From contig NZ_CP055156.1 in assembly GCF_014217805.1 (NCBI RefSeq), positions 3,106,585-3,170,584 on the forward strand: 64,000 nucleotides of DNA, given 5' to 3'. Source of the DNA: Adhaeribacter swui (GTDB lineage: Bacteria > Bacteroidota > Bacteroidia > Cytophagales > Hymenobacteraceae). This document shows, in pieces, positions 53,496-61,870 of the stretch (the stretch's first letter is position 1; each line of letters starts with the position of its first letter). Both the position numbers and the translations under genes were made by a program. Under the pieces are notes generated by a model. It saw nothing but the letters and a program-made list of their open reading frames with translations, was not told the DNA's origin and did not search any database.

Positions 53496-55466
53496 TTACT
53501 CCTTAGCTTTTTCGGTTGGTACATCATCCAGGAGCAAATTTTTTAATTTTTGGTACAAAAACGAAACTACCAGCAATAAAATACCTAACGAAATAAACGC
53601 CGCAATGCGTCCACCGGCCGGGATGTTCCGGATGTCGAACAGAAAAAGCTTAACCAGGGTAATAAAAAATAAAGTAAGCGATACCAGTCGTAAGGTTTTT
53701 AATCGATAACGCATCCCTAACAGCATAAAGCCAAAAGAAGCCAAGCCCCACAATATTGGGAAACCAATTTTATGCTCCTGCTGCAACAAAGCACTTACGT
53801 TTTTGCCGGGCGCGTATTGGGTAATTACCACCAAATGATCTAACTCCGTACTGGCCAGGTATACCAATGCCGTGCAGCCAAACCAAATAAAGCCATTCAT
53901 TCTTTTGGAGCGCAGCCCGTAAACTTTGTGGTAATACGTAAAAACCTGGTACAGCAGCCCCAATAATAAAACTATAGCGGCGTAATGCAAAGCAAACGGA
54001 ACCAGGCTACTATTTGCTTGCAATAAATAGTAATTACGGGCCGATTGCACCAATGGCTGCACCAGAAAAAGGTAAGAAGTAAAAGCCAGTATAGTTAAAA
54101 TTTCGGAAATGGGCCAGCGGGCTTGCGGGGCTGGCAGTAAAAAACAAATAATAATAATGGCCGACAAATAATGATAAGCCGCCACTACCAGATATTTAAT
54201 AGTACGCAGCTCGGTGGTGGTACTGCCCAGACGATAAGTAAGTTCGAGTAAAATTGCCAGGTACAAAAGCAACAAACCCATACTGCCGAGCAAGAAGCGC
54301 AGTTTGGCCTCGGTGGTTTTTTGGCGTTGCAATTGCCAGGCCACTGCGCCATTAAAAAAGGCCAATATACCCGAGTAAAGCCCCAGGTAAGCGCCCCCAG
54401 ATAACTGGCTTAGCAGATACAGTCCGCACAAGTAAAAAAACAAGGTATTACTTAGCAGAATAATGATTTCCCATAAACGAAAGCTTTGTTGTTGTTTTAG
54501 GTTGTAAATTACCGTCATGGCAAAAAATACCAGGTAAAATAAAACGGCAAATACAAAGCCACCCAGATAAGGCGCCTGTTGTTCCCCAATAACCTTGGCT
54601 GCCAGCCAGCCGCCAAATAAAATTACGGTAGCTACGTAAGATATGATGGTGATAAGTGGCCATTTTTTAAAAAAAGCCAAAATGAGCATGCCGATGTTCA
54701 GGATAAGGATATAGATAAATAATATCTGGTAATTATTGCCCCCGGAGCTGGCCAGCAAGGGAGAGGCAAAACCACCCAAAAGGGCCAATACCGCCAACTC
54801 TTGCCGGTTATACAGCATAGCCATAAACACTGATAAGCCCGTAACTGCTACCATTAAAATAAAGGCCAGGGTTTGCGGCAATAAATGGTACTCATGGAAA
54901 GCCAGCGCAATGGTAAAATACAGCGTGGCTAAACCTCCACCCACCAAAACCGAGCTAAAAGCCGCGTATTGCCCGCGCAGCCGGTGCGCCAAACCTAGCA
55001 ACCCAAAGCCGCAAACAAAACCAACGAGCACCCGGCCCCAGGCATTAATCCACTCCTGATCGATGGCAAATTTTATAAAATACCCGATGCCCAGCACCAA
55101 AACGGCAATGCCTAATTTATTAACCAGGTTTTCGCCGATAAACTTTTCTACATCCGGAATGCGCTCGAAAAACTCAGTCCGGGGAGTTCCTGGTTTTTTT
55201 GATAGATTGGTTGCTTGCGTTGGTATTTTATCTGGCGCGGCAAAGGTAGTATCGGACAAATCGGAAACAGAAAGTGGCGCCTGATCTGTTGCAATTACGG
55301 TTTGATGCGGGGCCGCCGCTGGGGCAGACTGACCGGCACGCGTAAGGTCCTGTCGTAGTTGTCGCAGTTCCGTTTGCATTTCCTGCATTCTGTTTTGCAA
55401 ACGCACCAGCATCCAAATCAGAACCGCTAAAAAAATAAACAAAATTAAAAAGTATGCTTCCGCCAT
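53496..55466 (-). CDS. DUF2339 multi-span membrane protein
   Basis: The 656-residue protein has an N-terminal helix and coiled coil (VRLQNRMQEMQTELRQL), then a Pro/Ala linker and about 20 hydrophobic segments. The core begins GENLVNKLGIAVLVLGIGYF followed by KFAIDQEWINAWGRVLVG, the DUF2339 signature. Function unknown across the family; it is likely an envelope protein. Single gene. Confidence 0.92.
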   Translation of the reverse strand: MAEAYFLILFIFLAVLIWMLVRLQNRMQEMQTELRQLRQDLTRAGQSAPAAAPHQTVIATDQAPLSVSDLSDTTFAAPDKIPTQATNLSKKPGTPRTEFFERIPDVEKFIGENLVNKLGIAVLVLGIGYFIKFAIDQEWINAWGRVLVGFVCGFGLLGLAHRLRGQYAAFSSVLVGGGLATLYFTIALAFHEYHLLPQTLAFILMVAVTGLSVFMAMLYNRQELAVLALLGGFASPLLASSGGNNYQILFIYILILNIGMLILAFFKKWPLITIISYVATVILFGGWLAAKVIGEQQAPYLGGFVFAVLFYLVFFAMTVIYNLKQQQSFRLWEIIILLSNTLFFYLCGLYLLSQLSGGAYLGLYSGILAFFNGAVAWQLQRQKTTEAKLRFLLGSMGLLLLYLAILLELTYRLGSTTTELRTIKYLVVAAYHYLSAIIIICFLLPAPQARWPISEILTILAFTSYLFLVQPLVQSARNYYLLQANSSLVPFALHYAAIVLLLGLLYQVFTYYHKVYGLRSKRMNGFIWFGCTALVYLASTELDHLVVITQYAPGKNVSALLQQEHKIGFPILWGLASFGFMLLGMRYRLKTLRLVSLTLFFITLVKLFLFDIRNIPAGGRIAAFISLGILLLVVSFLYQKLKNLLLDDVPTEKAKE

Positions 55467-55681
55467 GCCCGCATAACAAATCAGTAAAACCGACGAAGGT
55501 AAATATAGTATTATCCGGTAAGAACTTTTCGCGGCATTTTATTTAATTAAACAAAATGCCGGGTTTTTGCATTTTATACCGGGCCAGGCATTTTTAGCTT
55601 GTTTTACGAATGCGCCAACATAAACCTTTCATTTTATGCTGAAAATAGTAGCTTTGTCAAGCTGGTTAAATTCTGCGGATT

Positions 55682-56224
55682 ATGCCGTTCCAGGGGCCAG
55701 CCCCGGTACCATTATTAATAAAATTTTGTTTGAAACCGCATCCGCATAAAGTTTCTTATTTTAGAAGAAAAGTTGTTCATCCCTTAGCCAAATTGCTTAC
55801 CATGGGGATTACCCCCCAAAGGTTAGCCATTACGGGTGCCTTGGGGGTGGTTCTGGGTATATTGCCTTTGTTTGGGTTAACTTCTTTTTTATGCACCATC
55901 ATTGCGCTGCGGTTTAGGTTAAATTTGCCGGCCTTACTCTTAATCTGTTATTTAATGGGACCTTTGCATTTGGTATTATACATTCCGTTTATCGAAGTAG
56001 GATTAAAAGTATTTCCATTAACTACTTTTAACTTAAGCTTGAGCGAAATAACCGATTTGTTTAAACGCGACTGGCAAATGGCTCTGAAAACTATTTGGCT
56101 GGCTAACCTGGCTGGTATTTTGTTATGGCTGGTGCTGGCTGCCCCGCTTACCTTATTTTTTTATTTTTTGTTGTTGCCCGTAGTGCGTAAACTTTTAAAA
56201 CGCAAAATTGTGGTAGAAGATTAA
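55682..56224 (+). CDS. DUF2062 membrane protein
   Basis: 180 residues. DUF2062 motifs: GITPQRLAITGALGVVLGIL and the membrane segments LICYLMGPLHLVLYIPFIEVG and LFFYFLLLPVVRKLLK. The family is of unknown function, sometimes fused to glycosyltransferases. Its stop overlaps the stop of the convergent GNAT gene by 4 nt. Confidence 0.88.
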   Translation: MPFQGPAPVPLLIKFCLKPHPHKVSYFRRKVVHPLAKLLTMGITPQRLAITGALGVVLGILPLFGLTSFLCTIIALRFRLNLPALLLICYLMGPLHLVLYIPFIEVGLKVFPLTTFNLSLSEITDLFKRDWQMALKTIWLANLAGILLWLVLAAPLTLFFYFLLLPVVRKLLKRKIVVED

Positions 56225-56757
56225 TCAAACGATACTTCCAGTTCTTTCTGCATCACGTAATCGTTCATAAAATACGGCCCAATGGGGATGTCTTCTTCGT
56301 AGGCTACGGTGTACCCGCAATTTTCGTAGAAGGCTTTGGCCGGGTTGTGCCGGTTTACGTTCAGCAACAAAGTAGTGCCCCCGGCTCTTTTCGCGGCATC
56401 TTCTACGGCTTTTATTAGCTGGTAACCAAAACCGTGTCCCTGGCAAGATGGCAAAACGTAAATTTTGTTTAACTTAAAAACAGTAGCTTCTTTTTGGCGG
56501 GAGTAAGCCGCAAAGCCGGCCGGTTTTTGGTTATGCAGTAAAAGTAAAAACTGCTGCCCTTCGCTGGCTTGTTTTTCTAAAGCGCTTGGGTCGTAAATTT
56601 CCTGGTACATGTAGGCAATCTGCTCCGCTGACAAGATGGATTGATACGTAGGCGCCCAGGTTTGTTCTGCTACAGATAAAATAGCCGGAAGGTCGTCGGG
56701 GAATTGGGCAGGTCGGATGATAAAATCGGTGCTTTTGCCGGAAGAATCAGCATTCAT
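56221..56757 (-). CDS. GNAT-family N-acetyltransferase
   Basis: The 178-residue protein has an N-terminal FIIRPAQFPDDLPAILSVAE. The acetyl-CoA site is YVLPSCQGHGFGYQLIKAVE (Q-x-x-G-x-G), and NVNRHNPAKAFYENCGYTVA is typical. Substrate unknown. It ends tail to tail with the DUF2062 gene. Confidence 0.92.
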   Translation of the reverse strand: MNADSSGKSTDFIIRPAQFPDDLPAILSVAEQTWAPTYQSILSAEQIAYMYQEIYDPSALEKQASEGQQFLLLLHNQKPAGFAAYSRQKEATVFKLNKIYVLPSCQGHGFGYQLIKAVEDAAKRAGGTTLLLNVNRHNPAKAFYENCGYTVAYEEDIPIGPYFMNDYVMQKELEVSFD

Positions 56758-56911
56758 GAAGCTTATTAATAAGGTGCTTTAGCGTTAGAAATCAATTTTT
56801 ACAGTTTTAAATAAGTTGTAATTAAAGATCAGCGACTTCCTAATAAAGGAAATTTTAAAAAATTAAATTTTGGCGTGCTTGTCGCATGGCTTCGGGCTTT
56901 TGTTCTTAATA

Positions 56912-57736
56912 TTACTGATACGACAGAACCGAGATTAAGTCGCCGGTGCGTAAGGTTTGCCCGGTGGTGCGAGGCAATACATTTTGGCCGAACATTATTT
57001 TTTTGTTAATGGTCCGGTAAGTTGCCAGAGTGCGTAGCGGTTCGGTTCCTTTTTCGGCCGTATCCTGATTAACGGTGGTTAGTACGCACCTGGAGCAAAG
57101 TTTTACGCCGGTAAACGGGTAGTTGGCAATCGTAAAATCCCGCCAGGTATCCTCGGCAAACGGTTCACCGCCCGAAAAAACCAGGTTAGGCCGAAAGCGG
57201 TTCATGGGTACGGGCACGGCTAACCGGCTATTTAAATCATTTAAAGAGGCCTGACCAATTACCAGAACCGGATACGCATCGGCAAAACTTACCACATCGT
57301 GGTTTAGAGCATACCTCGGATCGACGGGGCGCTGGGTAGCAGGCGGCATGTATACCAGCCGGCAGTTTATTTCCAGTATCCGGCTAAACCAGGCGCTTAT
57401 TTCGGGGCTTACTTCTACCGCTGTAACCTGGTCATCCCAGATGGTAACGGTTACGGAATCTCTGGAATAGGTTTGGTTATCGAAAGTAATAAATAAGCTC
57501 TCCGTTAGTTTTTGCTTATGCGTTACCAATAAACCGCTGGCTTGCACGTGCACCTGCAAAAGCGCCATCCTGGGGAAAACCCGTTGCGTAATAAACTGGT
57601 TATTTTCGTCTACGAGTAACCAGCGCCGGTCGTATTGCAGGCCTTGGGGCTCTACAGTGGCCTGGTCTACGCGCACGCCGCCCAGCGACTTAATGGGATA
57701 GATATAAATATCGGTTAAAACAAGCGAAGAAGCCAT
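56912..57736 (-). CDS. MOSC-domain protein (YcbX-like)
   Basis: The 274-residue protein has an N-terminal MOSC_N beta-barrel (IYPIKSLGGVRVDQATVEPQ, YDRRWLLVD). It is followed by a MOSC domain with FRPNLVFSGGEPFAEDTW and the conserved Cys in VKLCSRCVLTTVNQDT. Such proteins bind molybdenum cofactor or take part in reduction of N-hydroxylated compounds, as in E. coli YcbX; no ferredoxin domain is attached here. Monocistronic. Confidence 0.92.
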   Translation of the reverse strand: MASSLVLTDIYIYPIKSLGGVRVDQATVEPQGLQYDRRWLLVDENNQFITQRVFPRMALLQVHVQASGLLVTHKQKLTESLFITFDNQTYSRDSVTVTIWDDQVTAVEVSPEISAWFSRILEINCRLVYMPPATQRPVDPRYALNHDVVSFADAYPVLVIGQASLNDLNSRLAVPVPMNRFRPNLVFSGGEPFAEDTWRDFTIANYPFTGVKLCSRCVLTTVNQDTAEKGTEPLRTLATYRTINKKIMFGQNVLPRTTGQTLRTGDLISVLSYQ

Positions 57737-57847
57737 GGCGGATATTACAAAAAAGCATTACCCGGAAACAAACTGCCAATTGGTAAATTTTAAAAATTTA
57801 AAATTTAGGCGGCAATCTGGTACCGGATTTTACTTTATATAAACAGA

Positions 57848-58072
57848 TTAAACTTTGCGTGGTGGTAAAGCAAAAGCTTCGGCTACGTGCTCAAAATGGC
57901 CTTTGTGCGAACCATCGCAGAAAGGTTTATTGCTCGATAAACCGCAGCGGCAAATAGACACTAACTCGCGGCCACCTAAATCATACACATTACCCTGGGC
58001 ATCTACAATTTCAAAATCGTCGCCTTGAATTTTTAAAGAACCATTGCTATTTACAGTAATCCGGGTTTTCAT
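57848..58072 (-). CDS. CDGSH iron-sulfur domain protein
   Basis: The 74-residue protein has the 2Fe-2S motif C41-R-C43 ... C52-D-G-S-H56 (CRCGLSSNKPFCDGSHKGHF), the mitoNEET-type three-Cys one-His site. The N-terminal beta segment is MKTRITVNSNGSLKIQGDD. Role in iron-sulfur or redox chemistry is unknown in bacteria. Single gene. Confidence 0.95.
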   Translation of the reverse strand: MKTRITVNSNGSLKIQGDDFEIVDAQGNVYDLGGRELVSICRCGLSSNKPFCDGSHKGHFEHVAEAFALPPRKV

Positions 58073-58571
58073 AAATTAAAAATAAGTTTAAACTTTGGCA
58101 AATATAAGCCATTCCGCATACGGCGTTCAACTTAATCGGTTTAAAAATACACCGTACTTGTTTTTATAATTTTATTAACCTGGTTTTTCGGGTATTTAAA
58201 AACTTACTGCGGGTAAAAATCATTTTAAGATAAGATTACTCTTGGGGTAAACACCCTTATTTCTCCATCCTATTAGGCGGTTTCTATTTGTATTTTTAAA
58301 TTTTTTGCTAAAACCGATAGGAATGTATTTAGAATAAATCTAATAAACTTAAAATAATTATAAATGTAATTGGTATATTTTAGTTGAATATTAAAAAGAT
58401 TTAAAAATGCTTGGTATTGCAGAAGTAATGCTTAATTTGTTAGTTTTAGACCAGATTATTGCCTATAATTGCTATGATAAAAAAATGATTAAAATTGAAC
58501 TATTAAGAGAAAAATAGCTTTTGCTAATTAATCGGATTGTATTCTTTTACCCACACTAAACTTAAGGTTGT
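58073..58571. other. Intergenic, 499 bp, AT-rich
   Basis: Divergent promoter region between the CDGSH and DUF3140 genes. One 36-codon frame (58407-58517) is present but has no supporting feature. No repeat or hairpin stands out. Confidence 0.35.
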
Positions 58572-58946
58572 ATGTTACATCTACTCAAACTTTCTAAAAC
58601 GGTTGTTAAAACAAAAGATCAGATCTACGCGGAGTTCCGGGATTTAATAAATATGGGGTCGGGCGAACTAGGGAAATTTCTTTACTCCAAAGAATCTAAA
58701 TTAGTAGATGCCGAGCCGATGGAATCAGACATTTCTGCCCGAAAAGCAGGCGATCGCACCATTAAAATCTTACGCAAAAAGCGGATTGAGTTAACAAAAG
58801 GCAATTTCGAGCACATGGAACGCGTAATTGCTTATATACCGAAAAAATTAGCCGAACGTCCGGAAGGGGATATTACCGATTCTATCTGGCGTTACACCTT
58901 AATGAGTTGGGGACACGATCCTTTAAAAGCGCCAAAAACAAAATAA
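58572..58946 (+). CDS. DUF3140 protein
   Basis: The 124-residue protein matches DUF3140 along its length: EFRDLINMGSGELGKFLYSK, AGDRTIKILRKKRIELTKGN, FEHMERVIAYIPKKLAERPEG and the ending IWRYTLMSWGHDPLK. The family is often described as DNA-binding, but this is not shown here. It is followed by a terminator. Confidence 0.9.
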   Translation: MLHLLKLSKTVVKTKDQIYAEFRDLINMGSGELGKFLYSKESKLVDAEPMESDISARKAGDRTIKILRKKRIELTKGNFEHMERVIAYIPKKLAERPEGDITDSIWRYTLMSWGHDPLKAPKTK

Positions 58947-58976
58947 CATTACATGATATAAATTTTACTCAGAATG

Positions 58977-59005
58977 AAAGCCCGGCTTACCTCCGGGCTT
59001 TTTTC
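58977..59005 (+). terminator. Rho-independent terminator after DUF3140
   Basis: AAAGCCCGG/CCGGGCTTT with a 7-nt loop and a TTTTTT tail. Confidence 0.9.
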
Positions 59006-59133
59006 ATGCCGGAGTGTTGCTACTTTTTCTTTTATTTAAGTAGATTTACGGGAACGGGCAATCCGAACGGCTTGCAGTAAAAGGCGTTTGGGCTAATTAC
59101 CCGGAACAGATTTTCCTGTTTTTTTAAAATTCT

Positions 59134-61629
59134 ATGTTTCAGCGGCATCACCTTCGATCTATTCTGAGTAGTTTTTTTCTGGTTTTTACTACCCCGTTTT
59201 TATGGGCCCAGGCTCCAACAACTTATACCGGCGCCGATATTCAGCAAGCTATTGCTAAGTTAAATGTAGTAGGTTCGGCGCTTTATGTAGCCGCCCACCC
59301 CGACGATGAAAATACCCGGCTGATTGCCTGGCTGGCCGACGAGAAATTATTGAATACCGGGTACTTATCGCTCACCCGCGGCGACGGCGGCCAAAACCTG
59401 ATCGGGTCGGAGATCCGGGAGCAACTCGGGGTAATTCGCACGCAGGAATTGTTGCAGGCCCGGCGCATCGATGGGGGTAAACAGTTTTTTTCACGGGCCA
59501 ACGATTTTGGCTTTTCGAAAGACTGGCAGGAAACCATGCGTATCTGGGATAAAGAACAGGTTTTATCCGATATGGTCTGGACTATCCGTAAGTTCCGGCC
59601 CGATGTACTCATTACCCGGTTTTCGCCGAAACCCGGTGGTACGCACGGCCATCATACTACTTCGGCTATTTTGGCGGTAGAAGCTTTTTCGGCAGCCGGC
59701 GATAAAAACCGTTTTCCGGAGCAATTAAAAACAGTGGAAGTGTGGCAGCCCAAACGCATTCTCTGGAACACCTCTACCTTCTTTTATGGTCAAAATCAAA
59801 AGTTCGACGAAACGGGTAAAGTAATCGTGGATGTGGGTGGTTATAATGCTGCTTTGGGTAAATCTTACGGCGAACTGTCTGCTTTGAGCCGCAGCATGCA
59901 TAAAAGCCAGGGCTTTGGCAGCAGTGGTGCCCGCGGCAGCGAAAAAGAATATTTTGAAAATTTAAAAGGCGATAAAGCTACCAAAGATTTATTCGAAGGC
60001 ATTGACCTGACCTGGAAACGGGTACCCGGCGGCGAAAAAATAAGCAAACAACTAACAAAAATTACCACTGGCTTTAACGCCGCCAAACCCGCCGCCAGCG
60101 TACCAGATTTATTAAGTTTGCGGCAAACTATGCAAGCTTTACCGGCCTCATACTACCGCGATTTAAAACTAACCGAACTGGATGTTATTATTAAAGCGTG
60201 TTTGGGTTTGTACTTAGAAGCTGTTGCCGCCGAACCTACCACCACACCCGGAGCCACGCTCCAATTAACGCTAGAAGGTATAAACCGCTCGGATATTCCG
60301 GTGCAGTGGCAAAAAATTAAAATTTTACCTGCTGGCAAAGACTCTACCTTAAATCTGAATTTAAGCAACAACCAGGATGTAATTTTAAAAAGTAAAATCA
60401 CTATTCCGGCTAATACGCCTTACTCACAACCTTACTGGTTACAGAAACCCGGCACTACCGGGATGTTTACCGTAGAAGATACTAACTTAATCGGTCGTCC
60501 GGAAAACGCGCCGGCCGCTACGGTAGTTTGCGATTTAGTTATTGGCAAGCAACCTTTTACGTTTACCTTACCGGTAATTTACAAGCGCACAGATCCGGTT
60601 GCTGGTGAAGTTTACCGCCCGTTTGAGATTACTCCACCCGTATTTGTAAGCATCAGCGAAAAAGTTTTTGTATTTGCCGACGACCAGCCCAAGCCAATTA
60701 CGGTAAGAGTTAAAGCGGGGCAGGCTGCAATTTCCGGCGAGGCTACTTTGGCGGTACCCGCGGGTTGGCGCGTAGAACCCGCCCGCTTGCCGTTTAAGCT
60801 CGCGCAAAAAGGCGAAGAAGTAAACTTTACCTTTACCGTATACCCCAGCAAAAACCAAAGCGACGGCGAAATAAGGGCAACGGCTCTGGTGGATGGCAAA
60901 ACCTACCAGCAGAGTTTAGTGCAGATTAACTACGCCCACATTCCGGCGCAAACCATTTTGCCTGTAGCTTCGGCAAGGGTTACCAAGTTAGATTTAAAAA
61001 TAAAAGGCCGGCAAATTGCCTACCTCATGGGCGCCGGCGACGAGGTGGCAACGAGTTTAGCCCAGATCGGCTACAGCGTAACCATGTTGCAGGATCGGGA
61101 TATTAACGCGAAAGAATTGGTTAAGTACGATGCCGTCGTATTGGGCGTGCGGGCTTTTAACACCCAAGACCCTCTTAAATTTTTAAAAAACCAGTTAATG
61201 GAATACGTGAAAAATGGCGGCACGCTGATTGTGCAATACAACGTAAATAATGGTTTAGTAACGAATGAATTAGGGCCTTATCCTTTAACTTTATCCCGCG
61301 ACCGGGTAAGCGACGAAAATGCGCCCGTTGAATTTTTAAATCAGCAGCACCCGGTATTAAATGCACCCAATAAAATCACCTCGAAAGATTTTGAAGGTTG
61401 GGTGCAGGAGCGGGGCTTGTATTTCGCCAATAGCTGGGATAAAAATTACGAGGCGATATTAACCGCCCACGATCCCGGAGAGCCCGACCAAAAAGGGGGA
61501 CTGTTGGTTGCCCAATACGGGAAAGGATATTACGTGTATACTGGCTATGCCTGGTTTCGGCAACTACCCGCCGGCGTACCGGGTGCTTACCGTTTGTTCA
61601 GTAACCTGCTGTCCTTAGGTAAAAAGTAA
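59134..61629 (+). CDS. Secreted PIG-L (LmbE)-family deacetylase with C-terminal amidotransferase-like domain
   Basis: The 831-residue protein has a signal peptide (SILSSFFLVFTTPFLWAQ). The PIG-L domain has zinc ligands in A-H55-P-D-D58 (VAAHPDDEN) and H171-G-H-H174 (THGHHTTSAI). It removes N-acetyl groups from sugars. A beta-sandwich middle region (APAATVVCDLVIG ... AGEVYRPFEITPPVF) follows. The C-terminus is a Rossmann-like glutamine-amidotransferase-type domain (DAVVLGVRAFNTQD, YVKNGGTLIVQYNVNNG). It lies upstream of a small membrane protein and an SSS transporter on the same strand, suggesting a sugar salvage unit. Confidence 0.92.
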   Translation: MFQRHHLRSILSSFFLVFTTPFLWAQAPTTYTGADIQQAIAKLNVVGSALYVAAHPDDENTRLIAWLADEKLLNTGYLSLTRGDGGQNLIGSEIREQLGVIRTQELLQARRIDGGKQFFSRANDFGFSKDWQETMRIWDKEQVLSDMVWTIRKFRPDVLITRFSPKPGGTHGHHTTSAILAVEAFSAAGDKNRFPEQLKTVEVWQPKRILWNTSTFFYGQNQKFDETGKVIVDVGGYNAALGKSYGELSALSRSMHKSQGFGSSGARGSEKEYFENLKGDKATKDLFEGIDLTWKRVPGGEKISKQLTKITTGFNAAKPAASVPDLLSLRQTMQALPASYYRDLKLTELDVIIKACLGLYLEAVAAEPTTTPGATLQLTLEGINRSDIPVQWQKIKILPAGKDSTLNLNLSNNQDVILKSKITIPANTPYSQPYWLQKPGTTGMFTVEDTNLIGRPENAPAATVVCDLVIGKQPFTFTLPVIYKRTDPVAGEVYRPFEITPPVFVSISEKVFVFADDQPKPITVRVKAGQAAISGEATLAVPAGWRVEPARLPFKLAQKGEEVNFTFTVYPSKNQSDGEIRATALVDGKTYQQSLVQINYAHIPAQTILPVASARVTKLDLKIKGRQIAYLMGAGDEVATSLAQIGYSVTMLQDRDINAKELVKYDAVVLGVRAFNTQDPLKFLKNQLMEYVKNGGTLIVQYNVNNGLVTNELGPYPLTLSRDRVSDENAPVEFLNQQHPVLNAPNKITSKDFEGWVQERGLYFANSWDKNYEAILTAHDPGEPDQKGGLLVAQYGKGYYVYTGYAWFRQLPAGVPGAYRLFSNLLSLGKK

Positions 61630-61729
61630 AAATTTAAAAAACGCCTTTAAGGCAAAAGCAATATCCTTCTACTTTGTTCGTAGTAGTTATACTGCCTTTT
61701 ATTTAGAATCAGATTCCAAACAAAAATAC

Positions 61730-61870
61730 ATGGCTGAACAATCGCCCGCAGAAAGTACCATTAACAAACCTCCTTTTTTTAAATCCTGGCGTGGAATGTA
61801 CTGGCTGGTGGTGGCCGGGTTAGTTTTTCAAATTGTTTTGTTTTATTTCTTAACCGAATATTATAAATGA
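61730..61870 (+). CDS. 46-residue single-span membrane protein upstream of the symporter
   Basis: A short frame, ATG at 61730 to TGA at 61868-61870. It encodes a polar N-terminus (AEQSPAESTINKPPFFKSWR) and one transmembrane helix (MYWLVVAGLVFQIVLFYFL) with a short tail. The stop overlaps the symporter ATG in ATGA, so translation is coupled. The arrangement suggests a small subunit or chaperone of the transporter; the function is inference. Confidence 0.75.
   Translation: MAEQSPAESTINKPPFFKSWRGMYWLVVAGLVFQIVLFYFLTEYYK

Noticed and set aside
58407-58517. 36-codon frame in the AT-rich spacer before DUF3140
   Set aside because: No membrane helix, motif or overlap with a neighbour supports it; a frame of this size is expected by chance.
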